Below are positions 1 through 5,233 of a stretch of 10,730 nt of DNA, in pieces. Below the pieces are notes generated by a model. That model was not told where the DNA came from, ran no database searches, and worked only from the letters and a program-made list of their open reading frames with translations. This stretch comes from Chthonomonadaceae bacterium (lineage in GTDB: Bacteria > Armatimonadota > Chthonomonadetes > Chthonomonadales > Chthonomonadaceae): the NCBI GenBank assembly GCA_014377395.1, contig JACMPS010000025.1, positions 1 to 10,730 on the forward strand, written 5' to 3'. The position numbers and the translations under genes were made by a program. How positions within the stretch are numbered: the first letter of the stretch is position 1; each line of letters opens with the position of its first letter.

Positions 1-11
1 ATTGCCGGATT

Positions 12-78
12 GCTCAACTTCCGCCACACGGGAAAGTTCGAGTTGAGCGGGTAAAACAGACCGATCAAGCCCGCTCAA
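12..78. repeat. overlapping, mutually exclusive inverted repeats
   Basis: GCTCAACT at 12-19 is perfectly complementary to AGTTGAGC at 41-48. TTGAGCGGG at 43-51 is perfectly complementary to CCCGCTCAA at 70-78. The two hairpins share bases 43-48, so only one can form at a time. If a plus-strand gene ends at 54, the second hairpin spans its stop codon. No T-tract follows, so a simple intrinsic terminator is not supported. The pairing is seen directly; any switching role is speculation. Confidence 0.45.
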
Positions 79-271
79 GAGGGGAGTACGCCTTGCGAAA
101 ACCGACCCTGACCCAGTTGAACAAAGTGTCTCTCCTATTACGCAAGAGGTCTTAAGAAGAGTTGTCAAGGTGCCTCTCAACTCTAAGATTATAGGACGGC
201 ACAATTCTTTTCGAACTCAGCATGATCTCGGTGTGCGAGTTTTGTTTGATTTAGAGGTGCGTCTTATCTCA

Positions 272-310
272 CGGAATTTATTTCTGCGACAGAAAAATTC
301 TGCGATAGAA
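272..310. repeat. duplicated TTCTGCGAYAGAA hairpin unit with CGGAATTTATTTCTGCG
   Basis: CGGAATTTATTTCTGCG (272-288) matches CGGAATTCATTCCTGCG at 1306-1322 in 15 of 17 bases. It overlaps a direct repeat, TTCTGCGACAGAA (282-294) and TTCTGCGATAGAA (298-310). The first copy folds as TTTCTG/CAGAAA (281-286 and 290-295). On the minus strand these hairpins lie 5 to 35 bases past the prepilin stop codon. The second is followed by TTTTT, so they may act as a weak terminator for that gene. Confidence 0.5.
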
Positions 311-314
311 GAAA

Positions 315-1190
315 TTACGGGCGAAACCAGGGATGTGTGCCGTCGTGCGCCGGGGTTCCATAAGAGCCGGGACAGCAGAACACGGGACAGGTGAGGTTGA
401 CCCCGAAGGTTCGCGCTCCGTTTGTCACAAAGGGGTCGGAACGGTCATCAGCGATCCCATTTTCGGTTTCAGTGAGAGCGGTATTCTTAAAGGCGGAGGG
501 TTTGAGACGCTTTGTGTGACCGTCTGCAAACACATAGTTGCCCCCTTCGTTGTGTGCGGTATCGAGGTGGTAAAGGGCGCGAAATGGACAGGATTCGGCA
601 GAGGGGTCTTTCCTCAAGGCGTTCACGTTGTCGCCGTAGGCATTGTGAAGGTAAGCGTAATCGGCGGTTGGGGTCGAAATCGGCATCGTGTCGCTGAGGG
701 AACCGTTGTTCGCGTAGCCCTCACCCCAGCTCACCGTTAGAGAAGGATAGGAAAGAGCAGAAAGGGTGACCGCTCGTCGCCAGTCTCCTGCATCGCCCTG
801 AAATAGATAGGCGTTCCAGAGGTAACTCGTGCGCGTATCAAAGGTTTTGCTACGCCATTTTCCGTCCCAAACGGTTGCTTTCGGGTCGTGAAGGCACACC
901 CAGATTCGGCTTGTCTTCGCATAGGGCGAAAGCAGATCGGGAATCCAACCGAACGCAACCGGGGAGGGCGTTGCAAATGTTTCGTCGTAATCCTGAGCGT
1001 ACATCGAAGTAATGACGCTGATTTGTCGCAGATTTGAGGCGCAAAGGTAACTATGCGCCTGACCTCGTACCTGAGCAAAGACAGGTGCCATAATCGAAGC
1101 CAGAACTGCGATAATTGAGATTACAACAAGCAATTCGATCAGCGTAAACGCAGAATTTGCGTTTTGCGATAAGCGTGATTTGGTAAGCAT
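315..1190 (-). CDS. type II pseudopilin-like protein (prepilin N-terminus, H-x9-DG signature)
   Basis: The N-terminus carries a prepilin peptidase site and a long hydrophobic helix: a short basic leader, then A|FTLIELLVVISIIAVLAS with the conserved Glu five residues after the cut. YAQDYDE follows, and HNEGGNYVFADG near residue 225 fits the H-x9-DG signature of the DUF1559-type pseudopilins. Such proteins are processed at the inner membrane by the type IV prepilin peptidase and are thought to act in type II secretion or pilus-like assemblies. Their individual substrates are unknown. I chose the third ATG (1190) because AAGGA at 1203-1199 sits 8 bases upstream; ATGs at 1199 and 1196 are in frame but abut that motif. 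At about 290 residues, length is normal. No other secretion gene is nearby, which is usual for dispersed members of this family. Confidence 0.9.
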   Translation of the reverse strand: MLTKSRLSQNANSAFTLIELLVVISIIAVLASIMAPVFAQVRGQAHSYLCASNLRQISVITSMYAQDYDETFATPSPVAFGWIPDLLSPYAKTSRIWVCLHDPKATVWDGKWRSKTFDTRTSYLWNAYLFQGDAGDWRRAVTLSALSYPSLTVSWGEGYANNGSLSDTMPISTPTADYAYLHNAYGDNVNALRKDPSAESCPFRALYHLDTAHNEGGNYVFADGHTKRLKPSAFKNTALTETENGIADDRSDPFVTNGARTFGVNLTCPVFCCPGSYGTPAHDGTHPWFRP

Positions 1191-1402
1191 AGACATCATC
1201 CTTGTGTCAAACGGGTCTCCAAGAGGGTATTGAAAAAGTCTTTGCTCAAGGCGAAACCCTACAAGTGTTGTGTCCGAAGGACACGGGGCGTACTCGCCTC
1301 TAGCGCGGAATTCATTCCTGCGTCAACAATGTTGCGGCAGATGCAACGACTCCACTTCTCAATCCATCTCAACCGGGAAATTATTTCCCGGTTTTGGTTT
1401 CG
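1191..1402. other. intergenic repeat mosaic between two minus-strand genes
   Basis: No gene is supported. In order the region holds hairpin GTGTCC-GAA-GGACAC (1270-1284), TAGC followed by CGGAATTCATTCCTGCG (1301-1322), CCTGCGTCAACA (1317-1328, an intergenic word seen again at 8404-8415 and, less its first C, inverted at 5167-5177), a GTTGC/GCAAC hairpin (1331-1347) and the strong palindrome at 1371-1393. The order hairpin, spacer, TAGC, A/T-centred palindrome resembles each arm of the composite element at 6262-6398. Confidence 0.55.
1371..1393 (-). terminator. palindrome just downstream of the metallophosphoesterase
   Basis: AACCGGGAAAT and ATTTCCCGGTT form an 11-bp perfect stem around a single T, starting about 10 bases past the TGA of the minus-strand metallophosphoesterase. 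Position and stem strength suit transcription termination. The U-tract on the minus strand is poor (GGTTGAG), while the plus strand reads GGTTTTGG. It also resembles the dispersed CCGGGGAA-type palindromes of this window, so it may be a repeat that has been recruited as a terminator. Confidence 0.5.
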
Positions 1403-2347
1403 TCACGCCGGAACAAAATCGAAAACCCCGATCTCCGGGCGCGAATTAATCCTGACGGGAATGTGAACGGTTCCCAGTCCGCGTGACACATAAAGACGGG
1501 CATGAGGAGCCTCGCCCTTGTACCACCCCCGCAAATAAGGCATTTTTCCGAAATGTTTTCGCGTGAAATAAGGCACATTGATTTGTCCGCCGTGCGTATG
1601 CCCCGCAAGTACGGTACACTCATAGTGGGTCATGTAGAGATAAACGCTCGGATTGTGTGTGATCGCCAACACGGGTTCGCCTTTCGGGAGGAGGGGAATC
1701 ATCTGCGGTTTTGGCGCACCCGCCCAGATGTCGTCCAACCCGACAAACCAGAGTCCGGAATCGAGGCGAAAGGCTTTGTTGACCAGCATCGGGATTCCGA
1801 TCCCTGCGAGTTCTTCCGCCACACGCGGCATTCCGAGTCCGTCGTCGCACCAGTAATCGTGATTGCCGGGAATGGCGTAGGTCCCGATTTTCGGCGTTAA
1901 CCGCTTGAGTTGCGCCGCGCAAGAAATCGCGTAGGACGCGCTTTTCGTGACAAAATCGCCGGTTAGTGCCACAATATCGGGACTTTGTGCGTTTGCAAGG
2001 TCTACTGCCTGAGCAACAAACAGATCGGAGACGCACCATGAACGATGTAAATCACTCAGTTGAACCACGCGCACCCGCTCTTTCAGGTTCCGCATGGGAA
2101 CGACATGGCGCGTGATTTCCGGTACGGTAGGGTCGGCAAGACGCTCTCCAACCAGAGCCACCACCCCGAGTGCCGCCACATTTTTTAAGAGGTCACGACG
2201 CGACATTCGTCCTTCCTGAATCACATGACCCAATTCCGGTGACGCCAATTCGACGGCGGAACCCCTCTCAGAAACGTCTTCGGCGTCGGGCGGGGTCGTT
2301 ATCGGCTCGAGTTGTGAATTGGATTGTGGTACTTTAGAATTCATCAC
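1403..2347 (-). CDS. Tat-type metallophosphoesterase, YkuE/calcineurin-like
   Basis: This is a calcineurin-fold phosphoesterase with a dinuclear metal centre. Numbered from the internal Met at 2206, the metal-ligand blocks appear in canonical order: D52-x-H54 (LSDLH), GD84 (LTGDF), GN115H116D, H184 (ITHNP) and GH203TH205GGQ. The gap between blocks and the terminal GHTHGGQ resemble YkuE/YaeI-like enzymes, some of which hydrolyse UDP-2,3-diacylglucosamine; the substrate here is not determined. SRRDLLKN followed by a hydrophobic stretch is a twin-arginine signal, so the enzyme is probably exported folded. Two starts are plausible. ATG 2347/2344, with AAGG close upstream, gives 314 residues including a polar 47-residue extension. 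ATG 2206, with AGGAAGG upstream, puts the Tat signal at the very N-terminus and gives 267 residues. A TATAAT box abuts the longer start. Confidence 0.9.
   Translation of the reverse strand: MMNSKVPQSNSQLEPITTPPDAEDVSERGSAVELASPELGHVIQEGRMSRRDLLKNVAALGVVALVGERLADPTVPEITRHVVPMRNLKERVRVVQLSDLHRSWCVSDLFVAQAVDLANAQSPDIVALTGDFVTKSASYAISCAAQLKRLTPKIGTYAIPGNHDYWCDDGLGMPRVAEELAGIGIPMLVNKAFRLDSGLWFVGLDDIWAGAPKPQMIPLLPKGEPVLAITHNPSVYLYMTHYECTVLAGHTHGGQINVPYFTRKHFGKMPYLRGWYKGEAPHARLYVSRGLGTVHIPVRINSRPEIGVFDFVPA
2312..2340 (+). promoter_or_regulatory. sigma70-like promoter for the YchF-like gene
   Basis: TTGTGA (2312-2317), a 17-base spacer and TAGAAT (2335-2340) match the -35 and -10 consensus at 4 of 6 and 5 of 6 positions. 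Transcription would start near 2347, giving a leader of about 43 bases. The promoter lies inside the first codons of the divergent metallophosphoesterase if that gene uses its longer start. Confidence 0.5.
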
Positions 2348-2351
2348 CTTA

Positions 2352-2357
2352 ATTATA
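2352..2357 (-). promoter_or_regulatory. TATAAT -10 box for the metallophosphoesterase
   Basis: A perfect TATAAT reads on the minus strand only 4 bases upstream of the ATG at 2347, so RNA would begin about at that ATG. This fits either a leaderless message or translation from the internal ATG at 2206. The expected -35 position reads TAAGCC, a poor match, and there is no extended -10 TG, so the call is tentative. Confidence 0.35.
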
Positions 2358-2376
2358 CGCGCAAAGCGCGAGGAGG
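2358..2376 (+). promoter_or_regulatory. leader hairpin abutting AGGAGG of the YchF-like gene
   Basis: CGCGC-AAA-GCGCG (2358-2370) is a compact GC hairpin directly followed by a full Shine-Dalgarno AGGAGG (2371-2376). The ATG at 2390 is 13 bases away, longer than usual. The Shine-Dalgarno fixes the start at 2390 instead of the upstream GTG at 2324. The hairpin could also weakly end leftward transcripts. Confidence 0.55.
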
Positions 2377-2389
2377 CTTACCCCTATTT

Positions 2390-3493
2390 ATGAAAGTCGG
2401 CATTATTGGCTTGCCCCAATCAGGCAAAACCAGTCTTTACAACGCGCTCACCCGCTCTCAGGTAGACCTGAACAAGTTCGGCTCGACGGAAGTGGACATC
2501 GCCGTCATTCCCGTTCCCGATCCCCGCTTCGACTACGCCGTCAAAACGTGTGAGCCGAAAAAGATCACTCCCGCCTCTCTTGAAATCACCGAGGGTGGCG
2601 CGAAAATCGAACGAAGCGAGCGACAGGGACAGGGTGAAAAATTCGGTTCCGACTTTTTTGTCGGGGTACGCATGGCGGATGCTCTTGTGCTGAATGTTCG
2701 GGTTTTCGGTGACGAAGAAGTTTCCGTACCCGACGGCGGAATTAATCCTCTTCGGGATGCCGAAAAAATCCTGGAAGAACTGCTGATCGCCGACCTCACT
2801 ATTGTCGAAAATCGTCTTGAGAAATTGGAAAAAGGGCGGGTTCTGAAACGTCAGAATAATGCCGAAGCCGCCGAGCAACAGGTACTGAACAAGATCAAGG
2901 AACATCTTGACAATTTGCAACCTGTTCGCACCCTGACAATGACCGAAGACGAAAAGCGATGCGTGAAAAGTTACGCTTTCGTATCGGGGAAACCTTTGAT
3001 TCTGGTGGCGAATCTTGGTGAGGATCAACTCGGTGACGAACTGCCGGAGATTGTGAATCCGCTTGCTGACTTCGCGAAAAAAGAGGGAACCCCTCTTGTA
3101 ACACTTTGCGCGAAAGTCGAAATGGAAGTCGCACAAATGGAACCGGACGAGGAGCGCGAATTTCTGGAGGCAATGGGAATCCCCGAAGCCGCCCGTGATC
3201 GCCTGATTCGTGCTGCCTACGCCGCACTGGGACAGATCAGTTTCTTCACGGTTGGCGAGGACGAGGTACGGGCATGGACAATTGTGGAAGGAACCAATGC
3301 GGTCAATGCCGCCGGAGCCATCCACAGCGATTTGTCACGCGGATTTATTCGTGCGGAGGTTATGCTATTCGAGGATTTCAAGTCTACGGGTGGGTGTTGG
3401 GACGAAGCCCGTGCCGCCGGAAAAATGCGTCTTGAAGGCAAAGAGTATATCGTCAAAGACGGCGACATTATGCACATCCGCTTTAAGGTGTAA
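2390..3493 (+). CDS. ychF: YchF-family P-loop NTPase with degraded G3 motif
   Basis: The 367-residue product is collinear with YchF/OLA1, a TRAFAC ATPase that binds ribosomes and is linked to stress and redox responses. The P-loop is GLPQSGKT (7-14); IPVPDPRFD (40-48), EPKKITPASLE (55-65) and the NxxE-type G4 (N208-LGE211) are at the expected places. A charged coiled-coil insertion covers about 123-195. The C-terminal TGS-like domain is well conserved: VRAWTI (293-298), IHSDLSRGFIRAEV (311-324), RLEGKEYIVKDGDIMH (347-362). Most YchF proteins have FVDIAGLV after PATVE; here residues 66-71 read ITEGGA, so the G3 Asp is Glu and the Gly is Ala. The family is certain, but nucleotide hydrolysis may be altered. 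The start is set by AGGAGG. Confidence 0.93.
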   Translation: MKVGIIGLPQSGKTSLYNALTRSQVDLNKFGSTEVDIAVIPVPDPRFDYAVKTCEPKKITPASLEITEGGAKIERSERQGQGEKFGSDFFVGVRMADALVLNVRVFGDEEVSVPDGGINPLRDAEKILEELLIADLTIVENRLEKLEKGRVLKRQNNAEAAEQQVLNKIKEHLDNLQPVRTLTMTEDEKRCVKSYAFVSGKPLILVANLGEDQLGDELPEIVNPLADFAKKEGTPLVTLCAKVEMEVAQMEPDEEREFLEAMGIPEAARDRLIRAAYAALGQISFFTVGEDEVRAWTIVEGTNAVNAAGAIHSDLSRGFIRAEVMLFEDFKSTGGCWDEARAAGKMRLEGKEYIVKDGDIMHIRFKV

Positions 3494-3499
3494 GAAGAA

Positions 3500-3515
3500 A
3501 GTGTTAAGCGTTGAG
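3500..3515 (+). repeat. dispersed AGTGTTAAGYGTTGAG word
   Basis: AGTGTTAAGCGTTGAG begins 7 bases after the YchF stop. The same 16-mer, with one base difference, occurs inverted at 8514-8529 and 10376-10391. A shorter relative is at 5245-5255. Its reverse complement consists of CACTYAA-type heptamers like those in the tandem array at 3864. Confidence 0.6.
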
Positions 3516-3531
3516 AAGGAAAGAATAGCGG

Positions 3532-3727
3532 ATGATTTTGCAACTTGAATTGTCGCCGGAAGCGATAGCACAATCAAAAGAGGAAGTAGCGAAACGTGGG
3601 CTCTCGGAAGAGGACTATGCACGCCAATAAGTTGCTGATGCCGGAACCCGTTCAGGAAGAAACGGCGGGTGAAGCCCTTTTGCGGCTTGCCGCACGGATG
3701 TGGCTGGCTCTGGGAGAAAAAGATTGA
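3532..3727 (+). pseudogene. small antitoxin-like gene, apparently frameshifted
   Basis: An ATG at 3532, with AAGGA about 11 bases upstream, opens a 32-codon frame that ends at TAA 3628-3630: MILQLELSPEAIAQ..., then KRGLSEEDYARQ. The adjacent frame, from an ATG at 3617 to TGA 3725-3727, gives ...KLLMPEPVQEETAGEALLRL then AARMWLALGEKD. Removing one base at the TAA (for example T3628) fuses them into about 65 residues: a beta-strand-like start, helix GLSEEDYARQKLL, a Pro-rich linker and an amphipathic C-terminal helix. That layout resembles small ribbon-helix-helix or PHD-like antitoxin and hypothetical proteins of the form LELxPEx..GLSxEEYAxxLL. No toxin gene follows. It could instead be two overlapping small genes, since GAGG lies 3 bases before the second ATG, or a sequencing error. 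The family assignment is from the pattern only. Confidence 0.55.
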
Positions 3728-3863
3728 AATTCATGAACTTTATAGACCCAAGAATAAATTCCCGGTCCCAGTAGCACAGGTGCTGAGTGTGCTTCGCACA
3801 TAGAAGACAGAAAATAATTCTACTAAGCCCTTGACAAAGGGTAGAGGATCGTCTGTAATTTCA
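3728..3863. repeat. intergenic hairpin cluster
   Basis: GAATAAATTCCCGG (3752-3765) is half of a CCGGGGAA-type palindrome. It is followed by hairpins AGCAC-AG-GTGCT (3773-3784) and TGTGC-TTC-GCACA (3788-3800), joined by GAG. This order is a diverged relative of the right arm of the element at 6262-6398, where a palindrome precedes a GTCC/GGAC hairpin and then CTGAG. A small CCCTT/AAGGG hairpin (3828-3841) overlaps the promoter -35 box. No gene is seen here. Confidence 0.5.
3831..3859 (+). promoter_or_regulatory. strong sigma70-like promoter for the exported Ig-like protein
   Basis: A perfect TTGACA (3831-3836), a 17-base spacer and TGTAAT (3854-3859, 5 of 6) make the best promoter match I found in the window. 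RNA would start near 3866, which is exactly the beginning of the CACTCAA tandem array. The array would therefore form almost the whole 5' leader of the gene at 3959. Confidence 0.65.
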
Positions 3864-3944
3864 CACTCAACACTCAACACTCAACACTCAACACTCAACA
3901 CTCAACACTCAACACTCAACACTCAACACTCAACACTCAACACT
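3864..3944 (+). repeat. (CACTCAA) tandem array, 11 perfect copies plus CACT
   Basis: Eleven identical head-to-tail heptamers fill 3864-3940, with a partial twelfth unit to 3944. The unit is not self-complementary and holds no G, start codon or Shine-Dalgarno, so the transcribed leader should be unstructured. GGAG (3950-3953) and the ATG (3959) follow. Perfect identity of all copies implies recent expansion by slippage. Heptanucleotide intergenic arrays recall the STRR repeats of cyanobacteria; that comparison is by analogy, not homology. Confidence 0.95.
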
Positions 3945-3958
3945 TTTTTGGAGTTTTT

Positions 3959-5032
3959 ATGCCTTACCGATTAGTTTTCACTTTGTTTGTTTTGCTGGCG
4001 TCGGCTTTCGCTCATGCCGCCGAGGTGCCTCCGATCGAAGTTTCGCCCAACCCGTTTAAGCCGGGTCAAACCGTGACGATTCGGTGGAATTTTAGCGGGA
4101 AGAAACTCGTGATTTCAGGCGGAACATTTGGAAAGGGAAAAGTCGTTACCGGAAAGTCCTCGATCAAGGACAAACCGAAAGCCACTACTCGCTACACCGT
4201 CACCTCGACCTATCCCGATCCGAAAAGCCCAAAGAAACTCCTCACCGCAAAGTATACCCTTGTTGCAGAGCGGGAAGAACCGCTTCTTTTATCCACTTAT
4301 ACGGCGAAGCGTGGCTGGAAAATCTCGTATCCGCGTGGCTGGCGTGATGATCACGTCAACACACCGGAAGAGGGACGCGACGGACTGATCTTTTTTCAGA
4401 AGGAGGAAGATGCACTGGAGCGGATTGCGGTTGCGATTGTCCCTGTCAAGCCTGGAGACACTCCTGCGACACTATGGAGCAAAGTTCGCTCAGACATTCC
4501 CTCACGTTATGATCGCCCTGAGTTTCAAGACCCCTATGAGACTTCTCATTATCTGAACCCTGCGATTACAACGGAGTTCATTGGCATGGACAGGTCTCAC
4601 CCGGGCAAGAAGACGCACACATTGATGCTTCTTTTTATTCAGGAGGATCGAGGCTATGTCGTTAGTGTGCGAACCGAAGAAGCCAAAATCATCGGGAAGA
4701 GGCGCGTTCTCGACACGCTGATGCGATCACTTGTCCCGGTGTTGGTGAAGCCACGTAAGCCCGTTGAAAAGCCGCTTGAGGAAACTCCTGAGAAGACGCC
4801 TGAAAAAACCTCCGAGATTACTCCTGAGAAAGTGCCGGAGAAGACGCCAGAGATTGCACCGCGGACCGTGCCTGAGAAATCTCCTGAGATCATTCCCGAA
4901 AAGTCTCCTGAACCGCCCGTACAGAAGGAGAAGATTAAGCCGGAGAACCCGCCTATCCCGGAGAATCCTCCTCTCGATCCTGAGAAAGTTCGTTTGATGC
5001 TTGACCTGATTTTGACCTTTGCACTGCCGTAG
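3959..5032 (+). CDS. exported Ig-like protein with Pro/Glu/Lys repeat tail
   Basis: A Sec signal peptide (1-20, cut after AFAHA) precedes three regions. Residues 25-103 look like one Ig-like beta domain: FKPGQTVTIRW, VISGG, then KATTRYTVTSTY, the pattern of PGQSVTLxW...TATTTYTLTA domains. Residues about 105-262 form a mixed alpha/beta domain with GWKISYPRGW near 119-128, reminiscent of PsbP/DUF1795-like proteins; this likeness is weak. Residues 262-343 are Pro-rich, including 11 tetrapeptides of the type xPEK/xPEI (276-319), encoded by a 12-base period at 4784-4915. The tail is probably extended and may span the envelope or bind wall polymers. The last residues, VRLMLDLILTFALP, are hydrophobic but lack a sorting motif. 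GGAG 5 bases upstream supports the start. The gene is monocistronic and ends in TAG. Function is unknown. Confidence 0.85.
   Translation: MPYRLVFTLFVLLASAFAHAAEVPPIEVSPNPFKPGQTVTIRWNFSGKKLVISGGTFGKGKVVTGKSSIKDKPKATTRYTVTSTYPDPKSPKKLLTAKYTLVAEREEPLLLSTYTAKRGWKISYPRGWRDDHVNTPEEGRDGLIFFQKEEDALERIAVAIVPVKPGDTPATLWSKVRSDIPSRYDRPEFQDPYETSHYLNPAITTEFIGMDRSHPGKKTHTLMLLFIQEDRGYVVSVRTEEAKIIGKRRVLDTLMRSLVPVLVKPRKPVEKPLEETPEKTPEKTSEITPEKVPEKTPEIAPRTVPEKSPEIIPEKSPEPPVQKEKIKPENPPIPENPPLDPEKVRLMLDLILTFALP
4784..4915 (+). repeat. 12-base coding repeat (xPEK tetrapeptides)
   Basis: Eleven in-frame 12-base units, variants of ACTCCTGAGAAG, encode TPEK, VPEK, SPEI, TPEI, IPEK and similar tetrapeptides. Third positions vary between units, so the repeat is older or under more protein-level selection than the perfect heptamer array upstream of the same gene. 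Confidence 0.85.
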
Positions 5033-5233
5033 GAGGAGAGGGGATAGGGAGTAGGTGTTAGGAATTGCAAGTACGGGGAGAGCCTCACGCAAAGACAAAG
5101 GCGCAAAGAGAAAAGGGAAATCAAAAGGGCGAGGCAAGCATCGCCCCTACGCTCTCTTAACGTTGTTGTTGACGCAGTGCCAGGGAAACGATCAACTTCA
5201 ACATGCAAGAGAAAACAGCCTCTCACCCAACCC
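5033..5233. other. intergenic repeat mosaic between convergent genes
   Basis: No gene is seen. In order: GGGATAGGGAGTAGGTGTTA (5041-5060, TAGGGAG family), CCTCACGCAAAG (5083-5094) followed by GCGCAAAG, hairpin GGGCGA/TCGCCC (5127-5146), and TGTTGACGCAG (5167-5177), the inverse of CTGCGTCAACA at 1318 and 8405. The CCTCACGCAAAG word and a TAGGGAG array also occur next to each other, on the opposite strand, at the EamA gene start. Confidence 0.5.
5127..5146 (-). terminator. possible terminator of the EamA gene
   Basis: On the minus strand GGGCGA and TCGCCC form a 6-bp stem around TGCTTGCC, with GC/GC inside the loop, followed directly by TTTTGATTT. It lies about 90 bases past the EamA stop. The sequence also matches a widespread bacterial intergenic repeat type (GTAGGGGCG...TGCC...CGCCC), so its role as a terminator is uncertain. 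Confidence 0.4.

Larger units (their letters stand above)
1..314. other. gene-poor left edge with hairpins, no confident gene
   Basis: No convincing gene lies here. Two plus-strand frames are open from the window edge. One ends at a TAA at 52-54 (17 codons, ending KFELSG) and the other at a TAA at 153-155 (51 codons, basic and without a recognisable motif). Either could be the tail of a gene that starts outside the window, but both are short enough to be chance. The rest holds inverted repeats at 12-78 and a short duplicated hairpin unit at 272-310, just downstream of the minus-strand prepilin gene. Confidence 0.4.

Noticed and set aside
170..394. 74-codon plus-strand frame from a GTG
   Set aside because: It overlaps the 3' end of the prepilin gene in antisense, crosses the hairpin repeats, and has no domain-like features.
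1230..1466. 78-codon plus-strand frame
   Set aside because: It runs through the hairpin repeats and into the antisense of the metallophosphoesterase, with no family-like features.
2420..3325. 301-codon minus-strand frame opposite the YchF-like gene
   Set aside because: The opposite strand encodes a full conserved YchF protein. The antisense product has no recognisable motif.
3864..3944. Possible CRISPR array
   Set aside because: Units are 7 bases, contiguous and without spacers, and no cas gene is near. It is a simple tandem repeat.
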